This document shows, piece by piece, positions 18,240-27,082 of a stretch of 45,094 nt of DNA. Position 1 is the stretch's first letter; each line of letters starts with the position of its first letter. Made by a program: the position numbers and the translations under genes. Below the pieces are notes generated by a model that had not been told where the DNA came from, ran no database searches, and saw only the letters and a program-made list of their open reading frames with translations. The DNA comes from Nitrospirota bacterium (GTDB lineage Bacteria; Nitrospirota; Thermodesulfovibrionia; UBA6902; DSMQ01): the NCBI GenBank assembly GCA_016208965.1, contig JACQXB010000006.1:122262-167355 (forward strand), written 5' to 3'.

Positions 18240-18255
18240 TGTGATGTAAATCACA
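18240..18255. promoter_or_regulatory. Perfect CRP-type palindrome
   Basis: TGTGATGTAAATCACA matches the classic TGTGA-N6-TCACA consensus exactly. It overlaps the stop codon of the Crp/Fnr-family gene itself, at the 3' rather than the 5' end. It might be a binding site for this regulator acting on the downstream region, or a coincidence. Confidence 0.4.
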
Positions 18256-18940
18256 CAAGTAGCGTTTTTTTAAAAAACAGTGGTTTAAGGAGTATATATT
18301 TTCTCTCAAGTATCTCAATCTCTCCTTCCTTCAAGAGCCTGCCAAAAACACGGGTTACTGTCTCTCTTGAGACAGATGCATAATTAGCAATATCCTCATG
18401 CGTAAGTTTCAATGTAATAATAGTCCCTCTCGTGTCCTTTACCCCGTTTTGCTCACTGATAAGCTTAAGCAGTGCCCTGACCTTATGCTCGGCGTCAGCA
18501 AATCGTAATATCTTAAGCCTTAGCCATGCCTCTCTTAATTCCCTGCAAAGCATTAATGCCATCTCTCTAAACACTTTATTATTACCTAAGAAGTATTGCT
18601 CAAAATCCTTTTTTGAGATTAACCCGATGTGAGTATCTTCTACTGCTATTACAGTAGCAGGTGAGGTTTTTCCATCAAGCAAAGAGAGTTCACCAAAGGA
18701 CTCTCCACTTTTGTGTATTGCAAGTATGTGCTCTCTTCCGTTGTCACTAATCTGCACTGCCTTAACCTTCCCTGAATAAATAAAGTACATATAATTCAGG
18801 GTATCTTCCTCTAATAAGATTATCTCGTTTTTGAGAACATGTTTGCGTATAATAAATTTCTCAAGGTCAAGTAACTCTTCAGGAGAAAGGTGTGTAAAAA
18901 GGGGAATGGTTTTTATAAGGTTACTGGATTTGGGTTTCAC
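18251..18940 (-). CDS. Crp/Fnr family transcriptional regulator
   Basis: 229 residues. The N-terminal cyclic-nucleotide-binding-fold beta-roll contains GESFGELSLLDGKTSPATVI, close to the cAMP-binding cassette including the FGELSL and the Arg/Ser region (here TSPAT, so the canonical Arg is absent). A long dimer helix is followed by a winged helix with LTHEDIANYASVSRETVTR, the recognition helix. No FNR-type N-terminal cysteine cluster. Ligand is uncertain. It lies next to a MNT/HEPN pair, 10 bases after the HEPN stop, possibly as one transcript. Confidence 0.88.
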   Translation of the reverse strand: MKPKSSNLIKTIPLFTHLSPEELLDLEKFIIRKHVLKNEIILLEEDTLNYMYFIYSGKVKAVQISDNGREHILAIHKSGESFGELSLLDGKTSPATVIAVEDTHIGLISKKDFEQYFLGNNKVFREMALMLCRELREAWLRLKILRFADAEHKVRALLKLISEQNGVKDTRGTIITLKLTHEDIANYASVSRETVTRVFGRLLKEGEIEILERKYILLKPLFFKKTLLV

Positions 18941-18950
18941 TTTAAGTATA

Positions 18951-19388
18951 TCATGCTTTCTCTAATGTCTTTTTGGAAATTTGTTTAATAAACTTCTGAA
19001 AATCATTAAGATGTCTCTTCAGTATCCCGTATATTATCTCTAAGTCTATCTTTTCATAGCGGTGCACTATAATGTTCCTTGCCCCAACCATGCGTTCAAA
19101 GTCATGCAGCATACGTTTATCAATAAACCCATTCTCAAAGAGAACCACGCAGACATCTTTCATGCTTTCCGGGGGACGGAGTTTTTTCTCAGAAATTATA
19201 ACCTTGCCAATGTCTATACATGCCTCTATGGCTACCTGCAAATCTCTTTCAATAGCAGATTTATACTTATGGTCTGCTTTCTTAAGAGAGGAAATGTTAG
19301 GTAATTCATTTGCCATTTCCTTTAGGTAGTTAACCCGCTCTGATATTACAGCAAAGAGGTTTTTTAGTATTATCTCAAATTCTGCCAT
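18951..19388 (-). CDS. hepT: HepT-like HEPN RNase toxin (DUF86)
   Basis: 145-residue helical protein with an intact HEPN motif ARNIIVHRY (R-x4-H-x-Y) near residue 110 and the family helix VAIEACIDIGKVIISEKKLR. It overlaps the upstream MNT gene by 14 bases, so it is the toxin half of a full pair. RNase toxin in the cytoplasm, silenced by AMP transfer to the motif tyrosine in characterised relatives. Confidence 0.85.
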   Translation of the reverse strand: MAEFEIILKNLFAVISERVNYLKEMANELPNISSLKKADHKYKSAIERDLQVAIEACIDIGKVIISEKKLRPPESMKDVCVVLFENGFIDKRMLHDFERMVGARNIIVHRYEKIDLEIIYGILKRHLNDFQKFIKQISKKTLEKA

Positions 19389-19794
19389 ATGCGGTTAGAT
19401 ACCTTTCAAAGAAAGGTCGGAAATCAAAAAACATTCCAAGGATTTTATTCTGATACTGATAAAGCGCTGCTTTTGAGGATATATAAACAGGTATTCCGGT
19501 TGTCACAACAATATAACTAAAACTCAAAGAAGCCCTGTTAAGAATATGTATGTCAACCTCTCTTTTTATCTGCCTTTCAATCTTTCCAGCAAGAGACTGC
19601 GCCTTTCTAAAAACATTGAGCGGCTTATCTAAATAGTCCTCTTCTTTTAAAAGGACTGCAATGTCTATGTCGCTGCCTTTCCCTTCCCTGCCCTTTGCAA
19701 ATGAACCGTAAAGGTATGCAAGCACAACGGGCAACTTTGCTCTACGGATTTCTCTTTTTATTATATGTTTGAGTTCTTCAATATTTATATTCAT
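19375..19794 (-). CDS. mntA: MNT-type nucleotidyltransferase antitoxin
   Basis: 139 residues with the intact nucleotidyltransferase core AYLYGSFAKGREGKGSDIDI (GS plus DxD) and a further acidic strand in REVDIHILN. The C-terminal helix RPFFERYLTAYGRI overlaps the HEPN start. Fourth MNT/HEPN pair in the window; the sequence differs clearly from the other three, pointing to separate acquisitions rather than recent duplication. Confidence 0.85.
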   Translation of the reverse strand: MNINIEELKHIIKREIRRAKLPVVLAYLYGSFAKGREGKGSDIDIAVLLKEEDYLDKPLNVFRKAQSLAGKIERQIKREVDIHILNRASLSFSYIVVTTGIPVYISSKAALYQYQNKILGMFFDFRPFFERYLTAYGRI

Positions 19795-19860
19795 ATTTAC
19801 AATTCTACTACACAGTCCATAAGGTTGACAATAAATATCTTATCTATATAATTTAACTCC

Positions 19861-20838
19861 ATGCTCTATTTCCTTTTACGACGGCTTATATTTATGATTC
19901 CGCTTATTCTGGGCATCACTCTTATAACCTTTATAATCATACATCTTGCCCCCGGCGGTCCCGCAGAGATTCAGGCTGAGATGAGCCTGAAGGCATCTGC
20001 ACAGGCTATTGAGAATTTAAAGAGGCTTTACGGGCTTGATAAACCTTTGCATGTGCAGTACATAGACTGGCTTAAGAGATTCATATTTCTTGATTTTGGG
20101 ACCTCTTTTGTTGATGGGAGATTAGTTATGCATAAAATTATTGAACGAATCCCGATAACATTAACTATAAACATCATCTCTTTATTTTTTATATTTTTGT
20201 TTGCCCTGCCCCTTGGGATTTTTTCAGCAGTAAAACAGAACTCCCTGTTTGACAAAATCACCACAGTTTCTGTATTTATAGGTTTTTCAACACCTCACTT
20301 CTGGCTTGCCCTCCTTTTGATGATTCTCTTTGGGGTGAAATTAGGCTGGCTGCCAATATCAGGCATACAGAGCCTTGATGTAAGTGATATGACGAAAGTA
20401 GAGTTATTCATAGACAGGGCACACCACCTTATATTGCCTATCTTTGCAGCCTCTTTTGGAGGCATTGCAGGGCTAAGTCGTTACAGCAGGTCAAATATGC
20501 TTGAGGTAATAAGACAGGATTACATAAGGACTGCGAGGGCAAAGGGGCTTAAAGAGGGCGAGGTTGTCTTTAAACATGCTCTAAGGAATGCCCTTATGCC
20601 AATTGTTACAATACTTGGACTTTCGGTCCCGGGGCTTATTGGCGGCTCTGTAATCATTGAGACCTTATTTTCTATACCCGGTATGGGGCAATTATTTTAC
20701 TCCTCAGCAATGTCAAGGGATTATCCTACAATAATGGGGATACTCGTTATCGGGGCGTTTTTGACACTTATTGGCAACCTACTTGCGGATATTGGTTATG
20801 CAGTAGTTGACCCGAGGGTAAAAATTAGTGAACAGTGA
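19861..20838 (+). CDS. dppB: Dipeptide/oligopeptide ABC transporter permease (DppB type)
   Basis: 325 residues, six predicted membrane helices. It starts with the family-typical [20 protein letters not shown] and PGGP motif; the EAA loop that contacts the ATPase is [20 protein letters not shown], followed by [12 protein letters not shown]. With the DppC-type gene at 21246 it would form the inner-membrane pore for peptides or nickel. Substrate-binding and ATPase genes are not in the window. About 400 bases of mobile repeats separate the two permease genes. Confidence 0.9.
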   Translation: MLYFLLRRLIFMIPLILGITLITFIIIHLAPGGPAEIQAEMSLKASAQAIENLKRLYGLDKPLHVQYIDWLKRFIFLDFGTSFVDGRLVMHKIIERIPITLTINIISLFFIFLFALPLGIFSAVKQNSLFDKITTVSVFIGFSTPHFWLALLLMILFGVKLGWLPISGIQSLDVSDMTKVELFIDRAHHLILPIFAASFGGIAGLSRYSRSNMLEVIRQDYIRTARAKGLKEGEVVFKHALRNALMPIVTILGLSVPGLIGGSVIIETLFSIPGMGQLFYSSAMSRDYPTIMGILVIGAFLTLIGNLLADIGYAVVDPRVKISEQ

Positions 20839-20910
20839 TAAACAAAAGGGTTCAAGGGTTCAAGACATTGAAAATGCAAAATTAACAATTAGCATTTTAA
20901 ATTTATTTTT

Positions 20911-21080
20911 TACCTAAATTGAGCGATTCTTTAATGAAGACATAGAGCATTTTAAGAAAATGTAATCACCCAACAAGTGTCATTCCTCCCGATGCTTCGG
21001 GATCGGGAATCCTTCTTTGAAACCAAGAAAGATTCCGAACAAGTCGGAATGACAGAACGGAGAATCGCTCAATTTAGGTA
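20911..21080. mobile_element. MITE-like element, copy 2
   Basis: 170-bp element with perfect 18-bp terminal inverted repeats, TACCTAAATTGAGCGATT on the left and its reverse complement AATCGCTCAATTTAGGTA on the right. It contains the 30-base block shared with copy 1 and GTCATTCC...GGAATGAC hairpins. No coding capacity. It is inserted between the dppB- and dppC-type genes. Confidence 0.8.
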
Positions 21081-21082
21081 AT

Positions 21083-21210
21083 ACAAACGTAAAAAGAATT
21101 GTTACATTTTATAAAATCTCCCCTCGCCCCTCTTTTCCAAAGAGGGGAAATCTCTCCCTTTAGCAAAGGGAGGTTAGGAGGGATTTTATAAATTCATTTA
21201 TTACGTTTGT
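21083..21210. repeat. Second small element with 10-bp inverted ends around C/G palindromes
   Basis: Ends ACAAACGTAA (21083-21092) and TTACGTTTGT (21201-21210) are perfect inverted repeats. Between them lie a CCCCTCTTTTCCAAAGAGGGG palindrome and a CTCCCTTTAGCAAAGGGAG palindrome flanked by TTTATAAAATC/GATTTTATAAA. It directly abuts MITE copy 2. No ORF; the gap to the next gene is otherwise empty apart from short GTTCTTA repeats. Confidence 0.65.
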
Positions 21211-21245
21211 GTTAGTTTTGAGTTCTTAGTTCTTAGTTATTAGCT

Positions 21246-22097
21246 ATGAAATTATCAAAGATTATCTGGAAGAGATTCAGGAAAAACAAGATTTCCTTAG
21301 CAAGTGCATTATTTGTGGTAATACTCTTTGTCATTGCTCTTGGGGCGCCATTTCTTTCCCCCTATGACCCGTCTGAGATAGACGTCTCTAACATACTTTC
21401 TCCACCAGATAAGGCTCATCCTCTTGGGACTGATGAGCTTGGCAGGGACGTGCTTTCAAGGATGATATGGGGGAGCCGTATCTCTTTATCAGTTGGTTTT
21501 GTTGCAGTTGGCATTGCGATACTCATAGGTATTATTGTCGGCTCTTTATCAGGTTATTATGGTGGATGGCTTGACACAGTACTTATGCGATTTGTTGATA
21601 TAATGCTTACATTTCCAACATTGTTCTTAATACTTGCAGTTGTTGCAATTGTAGGACCGAGTATTTTTTTAATAATGTTAATCATAGGGCTTACAGGGTG
21701 GATGGATGTTGCCAGACTTGTAAGGGCAGAGTTTTTAACTCTAAAAGAACGTGATTTTGTCTGGGCTGCAAAGGCTATTGGCATAAAAGACATTAGGGTT
21801 ATATTTAGTCATATACTGCCAAATGCCCTTGCCCCTGTGTTTGTTGCCGCAACACTCGGTGTAGCAGGGGCAATACTTATAGAGTCAGGGCTCTCGTTTT
21901 TAGGACTTGGAGTTCAACCACCAACTCCAAGTTGGGGCAATATATTAACAGCAGGAAAAGACAACATAGAGATAGCGTGGTGGCTTTCAGTTTTCCCAGG
22001 GCTTGCTATCTTATTTACAGTCTTAAGCTATAATCTTGTTGGCGAAGGGCTTAGAGATGCAATGGATCCGAGATTATGGGGAGGCACGGAAGAATAA
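21246..22097 (+). CDS. dppC: Dipeptide/oligopeptide ABC transporter permease (DppC type)
   Basis: 283 residues. DppC features: an N-terminal helix after KIIWKRFRKNKISL, the SPYDPSEIDVSNILSPPDK segment with HPLGTDELGRDVLSR, and the EAA loop KERDFVWAAKAIGIKDIRVI followed by HILPNALAPV. The SGLSFLGLGVQPPTPSWG stretch is diagnostic. Partner of the DppB-type permease upstream in an inner-membrane importer. The repeats between them may have split an original operon; a weak own promoter is possible but I cannot define one. Confidence 0.9.
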   Translation: MKLSKIIWKRFRKNKISLASALFVVILFVIALGAPFLSPYDPSEIDVSNILSPPDKAHPLGTDELGRDVLSRMIWGSRISLSVGFVAVGIAILIGIIVGSLSGYYGGWLDTVLMRFVDIMLTFPTLFLILAVVAIVGPSIFLIMLIIGLTGWMDVARLVRAEFLTLKERDFVWAAKAIGIKDIRVIFSHILPNALAPVFVAATLGVAGAILIESGLSFLGLGVQPPTPSWGNILTAGKDNIEIAWWLSVFPGLAILFTVLSYNLVGEGLRDAMDPRLWGGTEE

Positions 22098-22109
22098 GTT
22101 CTGATATAA

Positions 22110-22211
22110 TAAACCCCTCTTTGCCAAAGAGGGGAACACACCCCATAATCCCCTCTTAATAGAGGGGAAAGCTCTCCCCCTTTGAAAAAGGGGGATGGAG
22201 GGGGATTTTTT
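22110..22211. repeat. Cluster of C-rich/G-rich palindromes before alaS
   Basis: Three successive palindromic units (ACCCCTCTTTGCCAAAGAGGGG, CCCCTCTTAATAGAGGGG and CTCCCCCTTTGAAAAAGGGGG with a G-rich tail) fill the gap between dppC and alaS. They could fold as strong hairpins and limit read-through. No T-box or other riboswitch is visible upstream of alaS. Confidence 0.7.
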
Positions 22212-22264
22212 AATCAATATTTTCATTCCCCCTTGTGAGTAACGGCGCATGAGGGTTTAATTTT

Positions 22265-24895
22265 ATGAAAAGCAGCGAAACAAGACAAATATTTATTGAT
22301 TTCTTCCAAAAAAAGGGGCATGCACACCTTCCAAGTTTATCTCTCATACCAAAGGATGACCCAACATTACTCTTTACCAATGCAGGGATGGTTCAGTTTA
22401 AATCAAATCTTTTAGCCCCTGAAACAGCCCCATATAAACGGGCAGTAACTGTGCAGAAATGCATGAGGGCAGGAGGCAAGCATAATGACCTTGAGAATGT
22501 TGGCAGGACTGCGCGGCATCATACCTTTTTTGAGATGTTAGGGAATTTCTCTTTTGGGGATTATTTTAAAAAAGAGGCAATAATCTGGGCATGGGAGTTT
22601 ATGACAGAGCGGTTGAAATTGTCTAAGGATAAACTTATAGTGTCTGTTTATGAAAAAGATGATGACGCAGCCCTTATCTGGCAGAAAGAGATTGGGATTA
22701 AAACTGAGAAAATCTTTAGAGGGGGTGAGAAGGATAATTTCTGGCAGATGGGAGATACAGGTCCATGTGGTCCGTGTTCAGAGATATTAATAGACCAAGG
22801 GGCGGGGGTAGGCTGTGGAAAGCCTGACTGCGCCCCAGGATGTGATTGTGACAGATTTCTTGAACTCTGGAACCTTGTATTTATGCAATATGAGAAGGAT
22901 GTCTCTGGAAAACTAACACCTCTTCCAAAACCCTGTATTGATACAGGTATGGGGCTTGAGAGGCTTTCAGCAGTGCTTCAGGGAAAGCACAGTAATTTTC
23001 ACAGCGACCTTTTTATGCTGATAATTAAGGAAGTTGAGGGGATTTCAAAAAAAACCTACGGCAAAAATCATAATGCAGATGTCTCAATAAATGTAATAGC
23101 AGACCATATAAGGGCAATTGCATTTATTCTTTCAGAAGGGCTAATGCCTTCAAATGAAGGCAGGGGCTATGTCCTCAGAAGGGTTATAAGAAGGGCTGCA
23201 AGACATGGCTTAATGCTTGGAATTACCGAACCATTCCTCTATAAGGTTATAGATTCGGTATTTAACATAATGTCTGAGTCTTATCCTGAACTTTTAGAAA
23301 ATACTAAAAGGACAAAGCAAATACTTAAATTTGAAGAAGAAAGATTTAGCCATACACTTTCTGCTGGTACGTTGATACTTGATGAGATTATCAGGGGTCT
23401 TAAATCCTCAGGAGAAAACACTATCCCCGGCTCTGAACTTTTTAAACTTTATGATACCTATGGATTCCCCATTGACCTTGCGCGGGACACTGCCCGTGAC
23501 CACGAGATTGCAGTTGATGAAAAAGGTTTTGAGAAAGAGATGCAGATTCAAAAGACAAGGGCAAGGGCCTCGTGGGTTGGTGCAGAGGCGGCAATTGCAG
23601 AGATTTATAAGAAGTTATTAAAAGAAACATGTCCTACAAAATTCTCGGGCTATGAAACCATGAGTGCAGAAGGAACTGTTAAGGCGGTAATAAAAAATGG
23701 TATATCAGTGGATGAGGCGAAAGAGGGTGATGAGGTTGAAATAGTTCTGAACGAGACGCCTTTTTATGGTGAATCAGGAGGACAGGTCGGAGACAAGGGA
23801 GTTATTAAGGCGGAAGCACTGAGGATTGAAGTCAAGGATACGAAAAAAATAAATGAAATAATTTCACATGTCTGCCTGATAAAAAAAGGTGTTGTCAAAA
23901 CAGGCATGAAGGTATATGCATTGGTGGATAATGAAGAAAGAAAAGCCACGATGCGCAATCACACAGCAACACATCTCCTGCAATCTGCATTAAGGCATGT
24001 CCTGGGAGAGCATGTAAAACAGGCAGGCTCTCTTGTTGAGCCAGAGAGATTAAGGTTTGACTTTACACATTTCTCTCCAATGGAAGATAGAGAAATACAG
24101 GAGGTTGAGGATATTGTCAATGAAAAGATTATGGAAAATCTACCTGTCAAAACCTCTCTGATGAGTATTGATGATGCAATAGGCAGCGGGGCAATAGCGC
24201 TTTTTGGAGAAAAATATGGAGAAGAAGTAAGGGTGGTAAAGGCAGGAGATTTTACATCTGAACTGTGTGGAGGGACACACTGCAGTGCCACAGGCGAGAT
24301 TGGTTTATTTAAAATAATCTCAGAAGGCAGCGTTGCTGCAGGGATAAGGAGGATAGAGGCAACTACAGGCACACAGGCGCTTGGACTTGTGAGGGCAGAA
24401 GAAAATGAGTTAAAGAGTGTAGCTCAGTTACTTAAGGTTAAAGAACTCAATGCCTCAGAGAGGCTCAAAAAGTTTATAGCAGATATAAAGTCTCTGGAGA
24501 AAGAACTTGAAAGGCTTAAGAGTAAAGCTATAGCAGGCAAAGCAGACACTGTTTTATCCAATGTTATCACTGTAGGCAATATCAATGTATTAAGCCAGAG
24601 GATTGACGGTTATGATATGAAGGCATTAAGACAGTTCGGAGATACATTAAAAGATAAAATTGGGTCAGGTATTCTCGTTCTTGGCTCTGTACTTGATAGT
24701 CAGGTCTCTTATGTTACTATGGTTACAAAGGATTTAACAGCGCATTTTAATGCAGGGGAAATACTCAGGGCAGTAACAGGAGGGAAAGGCGGCGGAAGAC
24801 CTGATATGGCACAGGGTGGAACAAAGGATGTAGAGGGGATTGATAAGGCGCTTAAGTCAGTGTATGATGTAGTTAAAAGACAAGTTAAAACTTAA
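22265..24895 (+). CDS. alaS: Alanyl-tRNA synthetase
   Basis: 876 residues, full length for bacterial AlaRS. N-terminal class II catalytic core: FIDFFQKKGHAHLPS, LLFTNAGMVQFK, and the GDTGPCGPCSEI loop. The editing domain has the zinc-binding HTATHLLQSAL and the downstream ELCGGTHCSATGEIG. The C-terminal domain is coiled coil followed by a glycine-rich GGKGGGRPDMAQGG tail (DHHA1). Charges tRNA-Ala with alanine and deacylates mischarged Ser/Gly. Ordinary housekeeping gene; RBS not obvious before ATG. Confidence 0.98.
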   Translation: MKSSETRQIFIDFFQKKGHAHLPSLSLIPKDDPTLLFTNAGMVQFKSNLLAPETAPYKRAVTVQKCMRAGGKHNDLENVGRTARHHTFFEMLGNFSFGDYFKKEAIIWAWEFMTERLKLSKDKLIVSVYEKDDDAALIWQKEIGIKTEKIFRGGEKDNFWQMGDTGPCGPCSEILIDQGAGVGCGKPDCAPGCDCDRFLELWNLVFMQYEKDVSGKLTPLPKPCIDTGMGLERLSAVLQGKHSNFHSDLFMLIIKEVEGISKKTYGKNHNADVSINVIADHIRAIAFILSEGLMPSNEGRGYVLRRVIRRAARHGLMLGITEPFLYKVIDSVFNIMSESYPELLENTKRTKQILKFEEERFSHTLSAGTLILDEIIRGLKSSGENTIPGSELFKLYDTYGFPIDLARDTARDHEIAVDEKGFEKEMQIQKTRARASWVGAEAAIAEIYKKLLKETCPTKFSGYETMSAEGTVKAVIKNGISVDEAKEGDEVEIVLNETPFYGESGGQVGDKGVIKAEALRIEVKDTKKINEIISHVCLIKKGVVKTGMKVYALVDNEERKATMRNHTATHLLQSALRHVLGEHVKQAGSLVEPERLRFDFTHFSPMEDREIQEVEDIVNEKIMENLPVKTSLMSIDDAIGSGAIALFGEKYGEEVRVVKAGDFTSELCGGTHCSATGEIGLFKIISEGSVAAGIRRIEATTGTQALGLVRAEENELKSVAQLLKVKELNASERLKKFIADIKSLEKELERLKSKAIAGKADTVLSNVITVGNINVLSQRIDGYDMKALRQFGDTLKDKIGSGILVLGSVLDSQVSYVTMVTKDLTAHFNAGEILRAVTGGKGGGRPDMAQGGTKDVEGIDKALKSVYDVVKRQVKT

Positions 24896-24983
24896 AAGTG
24901 AAAAGTTATAAGTGATGGAATATTTAGTTTCTTAACTCATAACTTTTAACTCATAACTCATAACTTTTTTAAGGAGGTGTTTT

Positions 24984-25313
24984 ATGACAGTTTTTGATGC
25001 AGTAAGAAAGGCGCTTTTGGCAGGAGTTGCTGTGCAGGAGAAGGTTAAGGAATTTGTAGATGACCTTATAAAAAAGGGGGAGCTGAGTGAGACAGAAGGC
25101 GCAAAACTTATCAAAGAGTGGTCTCAAAAAGCAGACAAGACAGGAAAGGACTTAAGCAAAACCATTTCTGACTTAGTGGAAAAAACCCTTGACAAAATAA
25201 ATATCCCCTCAAGGGAAGATGTGGAGAAATTACAGCGAAAAGTACAGGCTCTTTCTGCGAGGGTTAGAAAGTTAGAAGAGGCAAAGGGGACAGAATCTGC
25301 CCCGGAAGAATAA
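24984..25313 (+). CDS. Phasin-like coiled-coil protein
   Basis: 109 residues, no signal peptide, mostly amphipathic helix. The pattern MTVFDAVRKALLAGVAVQEK, then a mid segment KKGELSETEGAKLIKEW, and a C-terminal heptad region (VEKLQRKVQALSARVRKLEE) is that of the PhaF/PhaI-type phasin family (polyhydroxyalkanoate granule-associated regulators), which in several groups sits directly before an ABC1 kinase, as here (2-base gap). No PHA synthase is in the window, so a granule role is not shown. Strong AAGGAGGTG ribosome site. Confidence 0.75.
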   Translation: MTVFDAVRKALLAGVAVQEKVKEFVDDLIKKGELSETEGAKLIKEWSQKADKTGKDLSKTISDLVEKTLDKINIPSREDVEKLQRKVQALSARVRKLEEAKGTESAPEE

Positions 25314-25315
25314 AG

Positions 25316-27025
25316 ATGCCAATCCTTGACCTTTTACGGTCTTGGCAGACATATAAAAATGTAGGGCGTATAAGAGAGATAGTTAATGTCTTTCTAAGAC
25401 ACGGGTTCGGGCAACTCATTGAACAGTTGAACCTGCAACGTTTTATCCCCCTGCGAAAAAAGCTCAAAGTCTTTGGCTGTTGGCACCCGATTGAAAAGCA
25501 TACCATCCCTGAAAGGCTTAGAATGGCTTTCAGCGAACTTGGACCCTCATTCATAAAACTTGCCCAACTTCTCTCATCAAGACCTGACCTTATAACCAAA
25601 GCATTTGCTGATGAATTTAAAAAACTACAGGATGAGGTCCCTCCTTTTCCTGTAGAAGAGGCTAAAGAGATTATAGAGGCAGAGCTTCATATCTCCATAA
25701 AAGACATGTTTTCCTATTTTGAGGACCCACCTATTGCTGCTGCATCCATTGCACAGGTTCATAAGGCGGCCTTGAAAACAGGAGAGAAGGTAGTGGTTAA
25801 GGTTCAAAGACCGGATATCAGGGAGATTATCGAGACTGATATTGCCATCCTGAATATTATTGCACGGCTAATGGTGAAATACATCCCTGAAAGTAAGGTA
25901 TTTAACCCTTTAGGTATAGTAGATGAGTTTTCAAAGACAGTAAGGAAAGAACTAAATTTTGTTGAAGAGGCAAAAAATGCCCAACGTTTCAAAAAGAACT
26001 TTGCTGAAAGTCCACACATACACATTCCCATAATTTATCCTGACCTCACATCTGAGAGGGTTATTGTTATGGAGAGGCTTGAAGGTGTAAGGATAGACGA
26101 CATAGAAGGGGTAGAGTTACTCGGTGTTGACAGTCATGAGATAGCAAAAATGGGTGTGGAGGCTTATTTTAAGATGATGTTTGAGGACGGTTTTTTCCAT
26201 GCAGACCCCCATCCGGGGAATATCTTTGTTATGCCTGACGGCAGGCTCGGGCTTATGGATTTTGGCATAGTTGGGTGGTTGACACCTGAACTTACGGAGA
26301 ACATCGCTAATGTATTACTTGCCCTTGTTGACAAAGACTTTGACCGCTTGATTGACCAATACATAGAGTTGGGCATTGTTACTGAGGAAGGAGTAGATAT
26401 TGAGGTATTCAAAAAAGAGCTTAAGGCTGACCTTATAGAGTTCTATGAGCCTCTTTACGGACTTGCAATAGCTGAAATAAATTTTGCTGAATATCTTGAC
26501 GCTATTACACATCTCTCAATAAAACACGGATTAAGGCTTCCTTCAGCCCTCCTGCTTATGAATAAGACCCTGTTAATACTTGATAACATAGGCAGACAGC
26601 TTGACCCCGCATTTAATTTTATGACAGTTGCCGAGCCTTATGCTGCAAAGCTGGTAAGGAGGCAGATGGGTCCCGGAAGGATATATGAGCGAGCAAAAAA
26701 GAATATCTCGGATGTCAGTGATTTCCTTGCAACTACACCTAAGCAGATTGGTAAACTTTTAAGGAAGACACTCAGGGATGAGTTGAGTATTAAAATAAAT
26801 CCAATTGGCATGGATAGATTAATAAGAGACATAGATCGTTCAAGTAACCGCCTTGCATTTAGTATAATAGTTGCAGCCATTATAATGGGGTCTTCGTTAC
26901 TGATACAGTCAGGCATTGGGGGGAAGATTTTTGGTCTGCCTGCTGTTGGGGCAATTGGTTTTTTCATAGCATTTATACTGGGATTGTGGCTTCTTGTGTC
27001 TATTATTAAGTCGGGAAGGCTATAA
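25316..27025 (+). CDS. ABC1/AarF/UbiB-family atypical kinase
   Basis: 569 residues. ABC1 signatures: PIAAASIAQVHKA (A-rich loop), VVVKVQRPDI with the ATP-binding Lys, VEEAKNAQRF, FHADPHPGNIF (catalytic loop), and LMDFGIVG with the metal-binding Asp. The usually invariant KxGQ motif reads KLAQ at residues 81-84. Two C-terminal membrane helices (about 520-565) anchor it in the inner membrane. Members support isoprenoid quinone biosynthesis; the exact reaction is unsettled. Cotranscribed with the phasin-like gene. Confidence 0.92.
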   Translation: MPILDLLRSWQTYKNVGRIREIVNVFLRHGFGQLIEQLNLQRFIPLRKKLKVFGCWHPIEKHTIPERLRMAFSELGPSFIKLAQLLSSRPDLITKAFADEFKKLQDEVPPFPVEEAKEIIEAELHISIKDMFSYFEDPPIAAASIAQVHKAALKTGEKVVVKVQRPDIREIIETDIAILNIIARLMVKYIPESKVFNPLGIVDEFSKTVRKELNFVEEAKNAQRFKKNFAESPHIHIPIIYPDLTSERVIVMERLEGVRIDDIEGVELLGVDSHEIAKMGVEAYFKMMFEDGFFHADPHPGNIFVMPDGRLGLMDFGIVGWLTPELTENIANVLLALVDKDFDRLIDQYIELGIVTEEGVDIEVFKKELKADLIEFYEPLYGLAIAEINFAEYLDAITHLSIKHGLRLPSALLLMNKTLLILDNIGRQLDPAFNFMTVAEPYAAKLVRRQMGPGRIYERAKKNISDVSDFLATTPKQIGKLLRKTLRDELSIKINPIGMDRLIRDIDRSSNRLAFSIIVAAIIMGSSLLIQSGIGGKIFGLPAVGAIGFFIAFILGLWLLVSIIKSGRL

Positions 27026-27032
27026 TAGCGAT

Positions 27033-27060
27033 AAGCTAAAAGCTAAAAGCTAAAAGCTAA
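27033..27060. repeat. Tandem heptamer AAGCTAA x4
   Basis: Four perfect copies of AAGCTAA just after the ABC1 kinase stop codon and before the HEPN-like gene. Similar AGCTAATA-type words recur near 29131-29188. Slippage-prone sequence with no assigned role. Confidence 0.8.
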
Positions 27061-27082
27061 ATGGTCGCTGTGAGAGGGCACG

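Noticed and set aside
22098-22264. T-box or other riboswitch upstream of alaS
   Set aside because: The gap is filled by C/G palindromic repeats; no T-box sequence or anticodon-like specifier loop was visible.
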